A DNA stretch of 64,000 nucleotides from Burkholderiales bacterium (GCA_016000265.1 JAECRL010000011.1:94747-158746), one strand, 5' to 3'; positions 39,915 through 50,565 are shown, counted from the first letter of the stretch. Translations and numbers: made by a program. The notes: generated from the letters alone by a model not told the origin.

Positions 39915-40726
39915 CCTTCTCCGGCCTGCACCTCACCGCTTTGGATGCGCCCCTGCTGGGCGTCAACATCGATCACGTGGCCACGGTGCGCAACGCACGC
40001 GGTGGGCGTTTCCCCGACCCGGTGGCCGCCGCCTTGCTGGCCGTCGAGGGCGGTGCCGACATCATCACCTTCCACCTCCGTGAAGACCGGCGCCACATCC
40101 GCGACGACGACGTGCTGCGGCTCAAGGAGTCCGTCCACGTGCCCTTGAACTTCGAGGCCGCCGTCACGGACGAGATGCTCGACATCATCGAGCGCACCGC
40201 ACCCGAGCACGTGTGCCTGGTGCCCGAGCGCCGCCAGGAGGTCACGACCGAAGGGGGCCTGGACGTGATCGGCCAGTTCGACCGCGTGCGCGACGCCTGC
40301 GTGCGCCTGGGTGAGGCGGGCAGTCGCGTGTCCTTGTTCATCGGGGCCGACCCGGCACAGATCGACGCGGCCGCGAGGGCTGGCGCGCCCTGCGTGGAGC
40401 TGCACACCGGCCCGCTCGCACACGCCTGGTGGGACCGCGACCACGCCGCGCTGGAGCGGGAGCTGCAACGCCTGCAGCGCGGCCTCCTGCACGCCACCAG
40501 CCTGGGGTTGCGCACGCACGCCGGACACGGCCTGGCCCTGAGCCAGCCCGAGGCGGATGGCGCCGACCAGCCCAGCAGCGCAGCCTTGGTGGCTGCTTTG
40601 CCGGATGTCCACGAACTGCACATCGGCCATGCGCTGATCGGCCATGCCATCTTCGTGGGCCTCAAGCAAGCCATCTGCGACTTCAAGGCCGAGGCCATTC
40701 GCGCGCGGCAGGCGGGGCGCGCGTGA
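39911..40726 (+). CDS. pdxJ: Pyridoxine 5'-phosphate synthase (PdxJ)
   Basis: PdxJ makes pyridoxine 5'-phosphate from deoxyxylulose phosphate and aminoacetone phosphate. This 271-residue TIM-barrel protein has [47 protein letters not shown] and [17 protein letters not shown]. It is coupled to recO upstream and acpS downstream, a frequent proteobacterial arrangement. Confidence 0.97.
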   Translation: MTFSGLHLTALDAPLLGVNIDHVATVRNARGGRFPDPVAAALLAVEGGADIITFHLREDRRHIRDDDVLRLKESVHVPLNFEAAVTDEMLDIIERTAPEHVCLVPERRQEVTTEGGLDVIGQFDRVRDACVRLGEAGSRVSLFIGADPAQIDAAARAGAPCVELHTGPLAHAWWDRDHAALERELQRLQRGLLHATSLGLRTHAGHGLALSQPEADGADQPSSAALVAALPDVHELHIGHALIGHAIFVGLKQAICDFKAEAIRARQAGRA

Positions 40727-41124
40727 TCGTCGGCATCGGCACCGACCTGTGTGACGTGCGTCGCATCCAGGCCACCCTGGAGCGCCGCGGCGATCGCTTC
40801 GCTGAGAAGGTGCTGGGCGAACGCGAGTTGGCCGTCTGGCGGGCTCGCACGGCCCGCTCGCCCTTGCGCGGTTTGCGCTACCTGGCCACGCGCTTCGCGG
40901 CCAAGGAGGCGTTCTCCAAAGCCATCGGCCTGGGCATCCACCTGCCCATGACCTGGCGGGCCTGCCAGGTCCTCAATGCCGAAAGCGGCCAGCCCCAGAT
41001 CGTGCTCGATGGCGCCTTGGCCACGTGGTTCAACGCCCGGGGCTGGAAGGCCCACGTCACGGTGACCGACGAGGGCGACCTGGCCCAGGCCTTCGTCGTC
41101 GTCGAGACCGAACCCGCGGCCTGA
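40723..41124 (+). CDS. acpS: Holo-ACP synthase (AcpS)
   Basis: AcpS transfers phosphopantetheine from CoA to acyl carrier protein, activating the AcpP made elsewhere in this window. This 133-residue protein starts at a GTG overlapping the pdxJ stop (GTGA) and reads [15 protein letters not shown]; the second motif is [15 protein letters not shown]. Length and both metal/CoA-binding motifs are normal. Confidence 0.96.
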   Translation: MIVGIGTDLCDVRRIQATLERRGDRFAEKVLGERELAVWRARTARSPLRGLRYLATRFAAKEAFSKAIGLGIHLPMTWRACQVLNAESGQPQIVLDGALATWFNARGWKAHVTVTDEGDLAQAFVVVETEPAA

Positions 41125-41174
41125 ACGCAGCGACAATGCTGCCTTCTTCGCCGTTTGACCAGACGCCCGACGCC

Positions 41175-42293
41175 ATGTCCAAGAAACGTTCCACCCCGCC
41201 CGCCATCGAGTCCACCCAGCACGCCCCGGTGGTGTTGGACATCGAAGGCCTCAGCCTCAACGACGCCGACCGTCGCCGCCTGGCTCACCCGCTGACCGGC
41301 GGCTTGATCCTGTTCGCACGCAACTGGCAGAGCCGCGCCCAGCTCACCGCCTTGTGCGCCGAGATCAAGTCCATTCGCCCCGACGTGCTGATTTGTGTCG
41401 ATCACGAAGGCGGTCGGGTGCAGCGATTCAAGACCGACGGCTTCACCCACGTGCCAGCCATGCGTCGCCTGGGCGAGATGTGGTTGGACGACGGCAAAGG
41501 TGGCAAGAACGGCCAGGGCAGCGGCGCCCTGGTGGCCACCGATGCGGCGACGGCCTGCGGCTACGTGCTCGCCAGCGAACTGCGCGCCTGCGGCGTGGAC
41601 CTGACCTTCACGCCGGTGCTGGACCTGGACTGGGGCGAGAGCAGCGTCATCGGTGACCGCGCCTTCCATGGCGACGCCCGCGTGGCCACGCTGCTGGCCA
41701 AGAGCGTCATGCACGGCCTGCTGCTGGCCGGCATGGCCAACTGTGGCAAGCACTTCCCTGGTCACGGCTTCGTCAAGGCGGACTCGCACATCGACGTCCC
41801 CATCGACAAGCGCAGCCTCAAGGCCATCCTGGCCGATGACGCCAAGCCCTACGAATGGCTCAGCACCTCGCTGACCAGCGTGATGCCGGCCCACGTCATC
41901 TACCCCAAGGTCGACAGCGCCCCGGCGGGCTTTTCGTCGCGCTGGCTGCAAGACATCCTGCGCGGACAGCTGGGCTTCACCGGTGCCATCTTCAGCGACG
42001 ACCTGAGCATGGAAGGCGCCAGCGTGGCCGGCAGCCACACCCAGGGGGCGGTGGCCGCGCTCAACGCCGGCTGCGACCTGGTGTTGCTGTGCAACCAGTC
42101 CCTCCAGGGTGGCCAGCCGGTGGACGACCTGCTCGATGGCCTGATGCAGTCCCTGGCCCGCGGCGAGTGGTCGCCCAGTGCCGACAGCGAAGCGCGCCGC
42201 CTCGACCTGCTGCCCCAGTCGGCGCCCCACACCTGGGACGATCTGATGCACCTGCCGCAGTACCAGCAGGCGCTGTCCCGCCTGCCGCGCTGA
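41175..42293 (+). CDS. nagZ: Beta-N-acetylhexosaminidase NagZ
   Basis: This cytoplasmic glycoside hydrolase of family 3 removes GlcNAc from recycled muropeptides. It has 372 residues from the ATG at 41175; an ATG at 41136 would add 13. Key segments are DHEGGRVQRFKTDGFTHVPAM, GKHFPGHGFVKADSHIDVP (the mobile loop carrying the general acid/base His-Asp pair) and FSDDLSMEGASVAG (nucleophile Asp). It closes the lepA-to-nagZ plus-strand run and converges with the acyl-CoA synthetase gene. Confidence 0.96.
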   Translation: MSKKRSTPPAIESTQHAPVVLDIEGLSLNDADRRRLAHPLTGGLILFARNWQSRAQLTALCAEIKSIRPDVLICVDHEGGRVQRFKTDGFTHVPAMRRLGEMWLDDGKGGKNGQGSGALVATDAATACGYVLASELRACGVDLTFTPVLDLDWGESSVIGDRAFHGDARVATLLAKSVMHGLLLAGMANCGKHFPGHGFVKADSHIDVPIDKRSLKAILADDAKPYEWLSTSLTSVMPAHVIYPKVDSAPAGFSSRWLQDILRGQLGFTGAIFSDDLSMEGASVAGSHTQGAVAALNAGCDLVLLCNQSLQGGQPVDDLLDGLMQSLARGEWSPSADSEARRLDLLPQSAPHTWDDLMHLPQYQQALSRLPR

Positions 42294-42314
42294 CCTGGCT
42301 GGGGACAGGCGGGG

Positions 42315-44168
42315 TCAGTGCGCCCCGCTGTAGAGCCGCTCCAGCAGGTCCTGGTGGCGGTCGATGACGACCTTGCGTTTGACCTTGAGCGTGGGCGTCA
42401 GCTCGCCGCCTTCCACCGACAGCGAATGCGGCAGCACCTCGAACTTGCGCACCTGCGCCACCCGGGCCTGCTGCGAGTTGACGTGGTCGACCTCGGCTTG
42501 CAAGGCCTGTCGCACCTTGGGGTGCTGGTGCCACGTGGCGGGCTCTCCCAGCCCGTGCGCTTCGGCGAAGGCGGCCAGCGTCAGCGGGTTGAGCGTGAGC
42601 AGCGCGCTCAGGTAGTGCCGGCCGTCGCCGCACACCACGGCGTGCTCGATCAGGTCGGCCTCCATCAGCGCCGACTCGATGTTGGCCGGCGAGATGTTCT
42701 TGCCGCCCGAGGTGATGATGATGTCCTTCTTGCGCCCCGTGATGTAGACGTAGCCGTCCTCGTCGATGTGGCCGATGTCCCCCGTTCTCAGCCAGTCGTG
42801 CTCGAAGCTGTCGGCGGTCGCCGCGGGTGAGCCCATGTAGCCTTGGAAGATGTGGGGGCCGCGGACCAGCAACTCCCCGTCGTCGTTCACGCGGATCTGC
42901 GTGCCTGGCAGCGGCTTGCCCACGGAGCCCACCCGCGTGCAGCCCGGCAGCGACAGGGTCGACGGCCCGCACACCTCCGATTGCCCATACAGCTCACGCA
43001 CCGCCAGGCCCAGGCCCGCGAAAAAGCGCAGCTTCTCCGGGTTGATCGGCGCGGCCCCCGAGCTCAGCAGCCTCGCGGCGTCGAAGCCCAGCGCCGCCTG
43101 CACCTTGCGGTGAATCAGGCGGTGCGCCAGCGCCTTCTGCAAGGTCAACCACGGCCCGGCAGGATGCCCCGCGTGATCGAGGTCGTGCCAGCGTTGCCCC
43201 ACGTCCATCGCCCAGCGTGCCAGGCCCGCCTTGACCCCGGTGGCCTGGTTCAGCTTGGTCTCGATGGCCGACTGCATCTTTTCCCAAACCCGCGGCACAC
43301 CGAAGAAGATGGTCGGGCGGACCTCCTTGAGGTGATCGCCCAGGTCCTCGATGCTGCGCGCGTAGTACACGCTGAAGCCGGAGTGCACCTGGTTGTGCAT
43401 GGTCCCCATCTGCTCGGCGACGTGCGCCAGCGGCAGGTAAGACAGCACCCGATCGCGCTCGTCGACGGTGAACAAGGACGTCATGGTCGCGCCCATCCAC
43501 CACAGGTTGCCCAGGCTGAGCGCCACGGCCTTGGCGGGGCCGGTGGTGCCGGAGGTGTAGATCAGGGTGCCGATGTCGCAGGCGCGCAGGCCATCCAGGC
43601 GTTCGGCGAGGGCGGCTTCGTGCGCCTCGTGCCCCATGCCCAGGAAGGCGGGCCACGACAGCACCCTCAAGTCCGTGTCGACCTCGTCGTGCCCAGACAG
43701 CATCACCACGGTGCGCAGGTGATGCAGTTGCGCCTGGCAGGCCTCGACCGGGGCCATGCGCGCGGGGGTGTCCACCAGCAGCAGCGACGCCTTGCAGTGA
43801 TTGAGGATGTAGGCGATGTCCTGGCTGGAGCTGGTCCAGTAGATGCCCACCGGGGTGGCGCCCACCGACATGGCGGCGAAGGCCATGGCGACCCATTGCG
43901 GGTTGTTGAAGCTCAGGATGGCGACGGCGTCGCCACGCTGCACGCCCAACTCGATCAACGCCCGAGCCGCTCGGCGCACCTCCTGGGCGTGGTCCGCCCA
44001 GCTCGTGGCCTGCCAGCCTCGCTCATCGCGCACGTGGTACGCCGGGTGGGCGGCGAGGCGCCTGGCCGTGCCGAACAGCAGCACAGGAGGGGGAGTGAAC
44101 CCCGCCAGGGCGGTGGTGGGCGCGGTGTCGTCAGCCTGCGCCGTGGCTGGAGCGTGTGCAGTCGCCAA
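42315..44168 (-). CDS. AMP-dependent long-chain fatty acyl-CoA synthetase
   Basis: This 617-residue adenylate-forming enzyme resembles FadD15-type long-chain acyl-CoA ligases. The ATP-binding motif is GTLIYTSGTTGPAKAVALS (about residue 205). The hinge/AMP motif is WLRTGDIGHIDEDGYVYITGRKKDIIITSGGKNISP (about 465-500), and the catalytic lysine region lies near the C-terminus. The start is a TTG with AGGAG 5 nt before it. A clear promoter with a palindromic operator over its -35 element lies 25-50 nt upstream, so expression is probably repressor-controlled, perhaps by an acyl-CoA-responsive regulator. Confidence 0.93.
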   Translation of the reverse strand: MATAHAPATAQADDTAPTTALAGFTPPPVLLFGTARRLAAHPAYHVRDERGWQATSWADHAQEVRRAARALIELGVQRGDAVAILSFNNPQWVAMAFAAMSVGATPVGIYWTSSSQDIAYILNHCKASLLLVDTPARMAPVEACQAQLHHLRTVVMLSGHDEVDTDLRVLSWPAFLGMGHEAHEAALAERLDGLRACDIGTLIYTSGTTGPAKAVALSLGNLWWMGATMTSLFTVDERDRVLSYLPLAHVAEQMGTMHNQVHSGFSVYYARSIEDLGDHLKEVRPTIFFGVPRVWEKMQSAIETKLNQATGVKAGLARWAMDVGQRWHDLDHAGHPAGPWLTLQKALAHRLIHRKVQAALGFDAARLLSSGAAPINPEKLRFFAGLGLAVRELYGQSEVCGPSTLSLPGCTRVGSVGKPLPGTQIRVNDDGELLVRGPHIFQGYMGSPAATADSFEHDWLRTGDIGHIDEDGYVYITGRKKDIIITSGGKNISPANIESALMEADLIEHAVVCGDGRHYLSALLTLNPLTLAAFAEAHGLGEPATWHQHPKVRQALQAEVDHVNSQQARVAQVRKFEVLPHSLSVEGGELTPTLKVKRKVVIDRHQDLLERLYSGAH

Positions 44169-44191
44169 GGTCTCTCCTGTGTTTGACAGGC

Positions 44192-44220
44192 ATTACAGAC
44201 CTTTGTGACGTTAACGTCAA
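44192..44220 (-). promoter_or_regulatory. Promoter with overlapping palindromic operator for the acyl-CoA synthetase
   Basis: On minus, TTGACG (plus 44215-44220) and TGTAAT (44192-44197) are spaced 17 nt, a near-consensus promoter. A perfect 14-bp palindrome TGACGTTAACGTCA (44206-44219) covers the -35. Sites of this look are used by regulators of fatty-acid or branched-chain acyl-CoA breakdown (LiuR- or PsrA-like); the exact regulator is inference. Confidence 0.7.
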
Positions 44221-44231
44221 TCAGTCACCGT

Positions 44232-45410
44232 TTAGGTGAAACCCTCTGGGCGCACGATGCCTCTCTGGTGTTGGGGAACGCGTTGCGCGCGCTCGTTGGG
44301 CCGGCGCCAGTCCCAGTACATGAGCTTGGCAAAGTACAGCATCAGGCTCAGGTCGGTGCGCGGCGCCCCACGCCAGAACGAGGGCTTCAGCGCGGTCATG
44401 AGCATCTCGGCGCCGCGGTGTTCCCGAGCCAGCCCGAGCACCGGTTTGGGAAACACGCAAGCCGACCATTCGCGCGCCTCCTGCGGTCCGCACGACGGGG
44501 TTTGGCCCGCCAGCAGGGCGACCAGGGGGGCGAAGATGGGGTTGCCCGAAGCCAGGGCCGCGGTCATCGAGCCCCAAGGCCGCGGGTTGATTTCCAGGAA
44601 CCAGAACGTGCCTTTTTCGTCGCGGATGAAGTCCACTTGCATGTAGCCGCTCCACTCGAGCGCCGCCCCGAGCTTCGTCAGCGACTCCACCATCTCCGGC
44701 GGGTGCTCGTGACGCACGAAGGACGCCGGGCCGGATCCCACCGGCTGCTGCTGGACGATCTCATAGCCATGCAGGTGGGTGAGGGCACCTCGGTGGAAGA
44801 AGCCGCCACAGGCCCAGCTGGCGCCTCGAATGTGCCTTTGCAAGAGCGTTCGCTGCCCCTCCAGCTTCTTCAGGCCTGCGCGCAAAGCCGCGCCGTCCTG
44901 ACAGATCACGACCTGGTTGCCGGCGTGCCCCCACTCGCCCTTGAGCACCGCAGGGTAGCCGAGCCGTTCGGCGACGGCGAACGCGTGGTGGATGTCGTTC
45001 ACGCACTCCCACTCGGGTGTCGGCACACCCAGAGACCGGGCGAAGGCCGCCATCCCCGACTTCTTTTGGAGCATGTCAAGGTCGACCCGTTTGATCCTGG
45101 GCACCAGCTTCGTGCTCTCGGGTGCGGCGTCGTGGCAGGCGAAGATGCCGGCCTCATCCAGGGGCAGGATCCAGCGGTTGCTCGGGTCCTGCTCCAGTCG
45201 GCGGACGTGAGCGACCAGGGCTTGCTCGTCTGCGAAGTCGACTTGCTCCACTTTCAGCCAGCTGGCCAGCTCGCGCGGCTGACGGCCGTCAGACAGCATG
45301 TGCACCTGCCAGCCGGCGTCGTGCAGGGCTCGGGCCAGGTAGAGGTTCTGCGGCCAGTCCATCTGGCCGATCAGGGTCACTTTGCGAGGTCCGGGGGCGG
45401 TGAGGCTCAA
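44232..45410 (-). CDS. ATP-grasp enzyme of unknown substrate
   Basis: This 392-residue carboxylate-amine/thiol ligase-like protein has an N-terminal Rossmann-like domain (VTLIGQMDWPQNLYLARALHDAGWQV), then an ATP-grasp core. The core shows YPAVLKGEWGHAGNQVVI (Lys of the ATP site) and the metal-binding FWFLEINPRPWGSMTAALASG (E and N, about residues 285-305). The start is TTG with GGAG 6 nt before it. It is downstream of rne after a terminator and upstream of the acyl-CoA synthetase promoter, so it is probably its own unit. The substrate cannot be predicted. Confidence 0.8.
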   Translation of the reverse strand: MSLTAPGPRKVTLIGQMDWPQNLYLARALHDAGWQVHMLSDGRQPRELASWLKVEQVDFADEQALVAHVRRLEQDPSNRWILPLDEAGIFACHDAAPESTKLVPRIKRVDLDMLQKKSGMAAFARSLGVPTPEWECVNDIHHAFAVAERLGYPAVLKGEWGHAGNQVVICQDGAALRAGLKKLEGQRTLLQRHIRGASWACGGFFHRGALTHLHGYEIVQQQPVGSGPASFVRHEHPPEMVESLTKLGAALEWSGYMQVDFIRDEKGTFWFLEINPRPWGSMTAALASGNPIFAPLVALLAGQTPSCGPQEAREWSACVFPKPVLGLAREHRGAEMLMTALKPSFWRGAPRTDLSLMLYFAKLMYWDWRRPNERAQRVPQHQRGIVRPEGFT

Positions 45411-45619
45411 CTTCTTCTCCGGTGTGCATCGGTGTCGGTCGTGCGCGTTGCGGCGATGGGGTGCCGATGCCGCGCACGCCCTGACCCGTCTACGGAGTCC
45501 ATCGGCGCGTGGATGCAGTGGGTTGAGCGTTTTGGGTCGGGGCGGGGACGTGGGTGGCGGCGCGCGTGACGGCCTTCACGATTCGGCTTGCTGCGAAAAG
45601 CCAGGTGAAAAGCCAGGCG

Positions 45620-45645
45620 AAAAAAAACCCGGCGGGTGCCGGGTT
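45620..45645 (-). terminator. Intrinsic terminator of rne
   Basis: On minus, AACCCGGC and GCCGGGTT pair around ACCC and are followed by six or more Ts. It lies 17 nt after the rne stop. Confidence 0.92.
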
Positions 45646-45662
45646 GGGGGGAGGGAGGCCGA

Positions 45663-48635
45663 TCAGCCTGGGCTGCGTTCGAAAGGCAAGGTGATCTGGC
45701 TGAGGTCCTTGCGGGTCTCGACCAGGATCAGCGGGCCTTCGTCCAGCACCACAGCGGGCTGGCGCTCGCGGGGCACGTGCACGGGCTTGGGCTCGTTGGC
45801 GATGGCCTCTTGAACCACGCGGATTTTCTCTTCATCGGAGTTGACCCACTCCAGGCCGGCGCCTTGCGCGATGGCTTGCAGCTCCTGCATCGGCAGCACG
45901 AAGGCCACGGCGGCGGGGGGCGCTGCCACCGGGGCGGCTGCTTCTGGTGTCACAACAGCCGGGGCGGGTTGCGGGGCCGGTGCCGGTGCAGCCACCTCAT
46001 CCTGCCGGTTGCTCGCTTCGGCGGCTGCGACCGGCGCTGGCGCGTCGATTGGCAACTCCGGTGCGGGTGCCGGCGCGTCTGGTGACGCCGTCATCGTCGG
46101 GGCGGGTGAGTCCAGGTTCTCGACTCGATCCGTGCTGTCGACGCCGTCGAGTTGCCCGTCGGTGCCTTCCGCACCATCGGCTCCCTCGGCCCCTTCCGTG
46201 CGCTCGCGACGCTCGCCACCTCGGCGGTTGCGGCGGCGACGACGCCCTTCTTGGCTGTCGGCGTTGCTGGCGTCGTTCGCCACGTCACCGTCCGTCGACG
46301 TCGGACCCTGATCGCGATCCGCCTCCGGGGCCTCGCTGGCTTCACCAGCCTCACCTGCCAAGTCAACTTGTGCCTCATCGCGCTCACCGCGTCCGCGGCC
46401 ACCGCGGCGACGTCGGCGACCGCCTTCGCGTTCGCTCTCGGCTTGTGCGGCGGCGTCAGGCGCCTGCACACCTTCTGCTCCGGCGGCGGCCAGGCCCAGG
46501 GCCTGTGCCTCGGCCGAGATGGCTTCGCGGTTCAGGGATGGGCGCTCGGCGCCGTCGCCGCGACCGCGGCCACCGCGACCGCCACGCTCACCGCGTTCGC
46601 GTCCGCCTTGTGTCGATTCCCTTTGAGTGTCCCGCTGACCTTCCCGGTTGGCGGCGTTGTCACCTTCGGCGCGATCCTCGCGAGGCCCCTGACGACGGCC
46701 GCCACGGCCCTCGCCCTTTTCGGTGCGCTCACCGCGCTCACCGCGCTCACCGCGCTCGCTGCGCTCACCGCGACCGCCTCGGCGCTGACCGTCGCGACGG
46801 CCTCGGCCCTTGCCGTCTTCCTTGGTCTCTTCGGCGGGTTTGGGAGCGACAGGGGCTGCGACCACGGGTGCCGGCGCGGCCGCGGGGGCCTCACCGAAGC
46901 CCAGCAGGCGCTTGACCCAACCGAAGAAGCCACCGTTGGCCGGGGCCGGAGCGGCGGCAACCGGTGAAGCCGGGGCGGCCGTGACCGGGGGGGCCATTTC
47001 GACGGGTTCTTCCTTGGGCGCGGCCACGGGCGCGGGCTGGTCGGGCAGCACGCCCTTGATCACCGGCTCCTGCTTGGGCTTGGCCTTCTCACGGCGGGTG
47101 ATGCCCACCTCGTCGTCCGGCTCCTCGATCATCGTGTAGCTGGCCTGGATGTTTTCCAGACGCGGGTCGTCGTGACGCAGGCGTTCCAGCTTGTAGTTCG
47201 GGGTTTCGAGGTGGCGGTTGGGCACCAGCAGCACGGTCACGCGCTGCTTGAGTTCGATCTTGGTGATCTCGGTGCGCTTTTCATTGAGCAGGAAGGAGGT
47301 CACCTCCACCGGCACTTGCACGTGCACGGCCGAGGTGTTGTCCTTCATCGACTCTTCTTGAATGATGCGCAGGATCTGCAGCGCCGAAGACTCGGTGTCG
47401 CGGATGTGGCCGGTGCCGTTGCAGCGCGGGCAGGTGATGTGGCTGCCTTCGCTCAGCGCGGGGCGCAGGCGTTGGCGCGACATCTCCAGCAGGCCGAACT
47501 TCGAGATGGAGCTGAACTGAACGCGGGCGCGGTCGAAACGCAGGGCGTCACGCAGACGCTGCTCGACCTCGCGGCGGTTCTTGTTGTCCTCCATGTCGAT
47601 GAAGTCCATGACGATCAGGCCGCCCAGGTCGCGCAAGCGCATCTGGCGGGCGATTTCGTCGGCCGCTTCCAGGTTGGTGCGGAAGGCGGTTTCCTCGATG
47701 TCGCTGCCACGGGTGGCGCGCGCCGAGTTCACGTCCACCGACACCAGGGCCTCGGTGTGGTCGATCACGATGGCGCCGCCGGACGGCAGGTTCACCGTGC
47801 GGCTGAAGGCCGTCTCGATCTGGTGCTCGATCTGGAAGCGCGCGAACAGGGCGGCGTCATCGCGGTAGCGCTTGACGCGGCTCGACTGGTCGGGCATGAC
47901 GTGCAGCATGAACTGCTTGGCCTGCTCGTAGATGTCGTCCGTGTCGATCAGGATTTCGCCAATGTCGTTGGTGAAGTAGTCGCGGATGGCGCGGATGACC
48001 AGCGACGACTCCTGATAGATCAGGTAAGCGCCCTTGCCGGCGGTGGAGGCCTCGTCGATCGCCGTCCACAGCTTGAGCATGTAGTTCAGGTCCCACTGCA
48101 GCTCGGCGGCGGTGCGGCCGATGCCAGCGGTGCGGGCGATCAGGCTCATGCCCTTCGGGTACTCCAGCTGGTCCATCGCCTCCTTGAGCTCTTCGCGCTC
48201 ATCGCCCTCGATGCGACGGCTCACGCCACCGCCGCGCGGGTTGTTGGGCATCAGGACCAGGTAGCGGCCGGCCAGCGAGACGAAGGTCGTCAGGGCCGCG
48301 CCCTTGTTGCCGCGCTCTTCCTTTTCGACCTGGACGAGCAGCTCCTGCCCCTCCTTGATCACGTCCTGGATGCGGGCGGAGCGAACTTCCACGCCGTCCT
48401 TGAAATACTGCCGGGAAATTTCCTTGAACGGCAGGAAGCCGTGACGCTCTTCGCCGTAGTCGACGAAGCAGGCTTCCAGCGAAGGCTCGACGCGCGTGAC
48501 GACGGCCTTGTAGATGTTGCCTTTGCGTTGTTCCCGACCTTCGATTTCGGTTTCGAAGTCGAGCAGTTTCTGTCCGTCAACGATGGCCAGGCGCCGTTCT
48601 TCGGGCTGCGTGGCGTTGATCAGCATGCGCTTCAT
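45663..48635 (-). CDS. rne: Ribonuclease E
   Basis: RNase E is the main endoribonuclease of mRNA decay and rRNA/tRNA processing. It has 990 residues from the ATG with GGAG 5 nt upstream, beginning [20 protein letters not shown]. The N-terminal catalytic half has the S1 domain ([23 protein letters not shown]), catalytic aspartates in [14 protein letters not shown] and [17 protein letters not shown], and the zinc link CPRCNGTGH. The C-terminal half is low-complexity: Pro/Ala linkers and Arg/Gly/Glu runs ([16 protein letters not shown]), then Ala/Pro to the end. This is the usual disordered scaffold that binds RNA and degradosome partners. Confidence 0.96.
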   Translation of the reverse strand: MKRMLINATQPEERRLAIVDGQKLLDFETEIEGREQRKGNIYKAVVTRVEPSLEACFVDYGEERHGFLPFKEISRQYFKDGVEVRSARIQDVIKEGQELLVQVEKEERGNKGAALTTFVSLAGRYLVLMPNNPRGGGVSRRIEGDEREELKEAMDQLEYPKGMSLIARTAGIGRTAAELQWDLNYMLKLWTAIDEASTAGKGAYLIYQESSLVIRAIRDYFTNDIGEILIDTDDIYEQAKQFMLHVMPDQSSRVKRYRDDAALFARFQIEHQIETAFSRTVNLPSGGAIVIDHTEALVSVDVNSARATRGSDIEETAFRTNLEAADEIARQMRLRDLGGLIVMDFIDMEDNKNRREVEQRLRDALRFDRARVQFSSISKFGLLEMSRQRLRPALSEGSHITCPRCNGTGHIRDTESSALQILRIIQEESMKDNTSAVHVQVPVEVTSFLLNEKRTEITKIELKQRVTVLLVPNRHLETPNYKLERLRHDDPRLENIQASYTMIEEPDDEVGITRREKAKPKQEPVIKGVLPDQPAPVAAPKEEPVEMAPPVTAAPASPVAAAPAPANGGFFGWVKRLLGFGEAPAAAPAPVVAAPVAPKPAEETKEDGKGRGRRDGQRRGGRGERSERGERGERGERTEKGEGRGGRRQGPREDRAEGDNAANREGQRDTQRESTQGGRERGERGGRGGRGRGDGAERPSLNREAISAEAQALGLAAAGAEGVQAPDAAAQAESEREGGRRRRRGGRGRGERDEAQVDLAGEAGEASEAPEADRDQGPTSTDGDVANDASNADSQEGRRRRRNRRGGERRERTEGAEGADGAEGTDGQLDGVDSTDRVENLDSPAPTMTASPDAPAPAPELPIDAPAPVAAAEASNRQDEVAAPAPAPQPAPAVVTPEAAAPVAAPPAAVAFVLPMQELQAIAQGAGLEWVNSDEEKIRVVQEAIANEPKPVHVPRERQPAVVLDEGPLILVETRKDLSQITLPFERSPG

Positions 48636-49361
48636 GGGCTCTCCATGTTCCAGGCGGAGGCCGGTCGGGATGGCGCCGATCCATGCCTCCACATGCCTCC
48701 GACCCGAGGGTCAGGGGCTGCGTTCATGCGCGAGCAACGACGAAGAACCGAGAAGGAATTGCCAGGGACGTCAGGGCTGCGAGAGGCAGCCTGGCGGCAG
48801 GGGCGCGCGTGTCAGGGCGAGGACGCGTGTCGGGCGACAGCCAGAGAAAGCCCATGCCGAAGGCGCCGGGTGGGCGCGACGGCGGGCTGGGAAAAGGGGG
48901 CTGGCGGGCAGGTTGCAAACCACCGTGAACACCCATGCGAGCAGCGCACCGACGGCCACTCTGAGGGCGTCGGCCTGCTGACAGGCGGGGTGGGCGGATT
49001 GCGGAACAAGCCAGGACACGTGTGCTTCACTCAACACAGGTCTCAGCAGACTGCGCCTGAATCCATCAGACAGCACGGGTGCTGAAACCCATCAACCTTG
49101 AATCGTGGTTCGATCGACATTGGCTCTGACAAACCCCTCGTCCGACAAGTCCACGCCTTGGGTGGTCTTTTCCGGAAGAAGCGAATGCTGCATGGCCATA
49201 CGTTTGGCGGGACACCCCGCCGTGCCCCATCTTCGTCAGCTGCGGCGACCGGCTCGTCGTAAAATTGCGGTCTGCTGCGGCAAGCGCTTGGGTGGGCGAT
49301 TTGCAGGCGAAACTCGCTGAGCGCAGATTCCGCATACAACCACTCACACAAGACACACGAC
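48636..49361. other. Divergent intergenic region between rne and rluC
   Basis: This 726-nt region contains no convincing gene; the open frames on both strands have poor composition and no ribosome sites. Just before rne is a tandem 9-mer, GGAGGCATG twice on minus (about 48683-48702). A TAAAAT element at 49260-49265, about 100 nt before the rluC start, may be its -10. A long rne 5' UTR is expected from known feedback control of rne, but I cannot recognise a conserved element. Confidence 0.5.
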
Positions 49362-50528
49362 GTGGCTCAAACCATTATAGGTGCGAAAAACGCATCCAGA
49401 CGTTCGGGATTGGCCGCGAAAAAGGCAGCTGCAAAGACCGCCTCCTCGGGCCAGCGAAAGCCGCAGGCATCGGCTGCGCCCCGTGCCCAGGCCGATGCTT
49501 CACCGGCATCGACCGCGCCAGCCGTGGTGCAGCGACTCGTGGTGGACGAGGGCAGCGTCGACCAGCGACTCGACAACTTCCTCATCAAGGTGCTCAAGGG
49601 CGCGCCCAAGACCCTGGTCTACCGGATCATTCGCAGCGGCGAGGTGAGGGTGAACAAGGGCCGCGCCTCGGCCGACACGCGACTGGCCATGGGCGATGAG
49701 GTGCGCGTGCCTCCCTTGCGCCTGGCGGAAAAATCCGACCCGGACGCCGCCTCGGTGCCCGCGCGCGAGTTCCCCGTGATTTTCGAGGACGAGGTCATGC
49801 TGGTCATCAACAAACCGGCAGGCGTGGCCGTCCACGGCGGCAGCGGCGTGAGCTTCGGGGTCATCGAGCAGTTGCGCCGAGCCCGGCCGACGGCGCGATT
49901 CCTGGAACTGGTGCACCGCCTGGACAAGGAGACCTCGGGCGTGCTGGTGATCGCCAAGAAGCGCAGTGCCCTGACCACCTTGCAGGACGTCTTTCGCCAT
50001 CGGCAGGCCCACAAGACCTATTCGGCGCTGGTTGGCGGCGCATGGCCCGATCGAAAAAAAGTGGTCGACGTGGCGCTGCACAAGTTCCTCACCCCCGAGG
50101 GCGAGCGCCGGGTCAAGGCCGTCGCGGGTGACGACGACGAGGGGCGGCGGTCGATCTCCCTGGTTCACGTCGTGAAACGCTACGCCGGCTACAGCCTGCT
50201 GGACGTGACCATCAAGACCGGCCGCACCCATCAGATCCGCGTGCACCTGTCGCACGAAGGCCACGGCATCGTGGGCGACGACAAGTACGGTGACTTCGCC
50301 TTGAACAAGGCCTTGGCCCGCGGGGGCGAGGGCCCCCTGCCGAACGTCGATCGCGCGCGCCTGCCACAGGGGCGCTTCGAGCGCATGTTCCTGCACGCGC
50401 GCTACCTGCGCCTGGCGCACCCGGTCACCGGCGAGGACGTCACCTTCGAGGCCGAATTGCCGGCGGAGTGCAACGCCTTGCTGGGCGCGCTGACCCCGCA
50501 CGACGCGGGTGTCGCGGCGCCGAAGTAA
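49362..50528 (+). CDS. rluC: 23S rRNA pseudouridine synthase RluC
   Basis: This pseudouridine synthase for 23S rRNA positions 955, 2504 and 2580 (E. coli numbering) has 388 residues from a GTG. A basic Ala-rich tail of about 50 residues is followed by an S4 RNA-binding domain (SVDQRLDNFLIKVLKGAPKTLVYRIIRSGEVRVNKGR). The catalytic domain has HRLDKETSGVLVIAKK (catalytic Asp) and GRTHQIRVHLSHEGHGIVGDDKYG. The head-to-head arrangement with rne is conserved in many proteobacteria. Confidence 0.94.
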   Translation: MAQTIIGAKNASRRSGLAAKKAAAKTASSGQRKPQASAAPRAQADASPASTAPAVVQRLVVDEGSVDQRLDNFLIKVLKGAPKTLVYRIIRSGEVRVNKGRASADTRLAMGDEVRVPPLRLAEKSDPDAASVPAREFPVIFEDEVMLVINKPAGVAVHGGSGVSFGVIEQLRRARPTARFLELVHRLDKETSGVLVIAKKRSALTTLQDVFRHRQAHKTYSALVGGAWPDRKKVVDVALHKFLTPEGERRVKAVAGDDDEGRRSISLVHVVKRYAGYSLLDVTIKTGRTHQIRVHLSHEGHGIVGDDKYGDFALNKALARGGEGPLPNVDRARLPQGRFERMFLHARYLRLAHPVTGEDVTFEAELPAECNALLGALTPHDAGVAAPK

Positions 50529-50565
50529 AGTGCACGCCAACAGACCACATCCTGACGGGCACAGC

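Noticed and set aside
48636..49361. Several open frames of 60-155 codons in the rne-rluC gap
   Set aside because: Low-quality composition, no ribosome sites, mutually overlapping on both strands; region looks non-coding.
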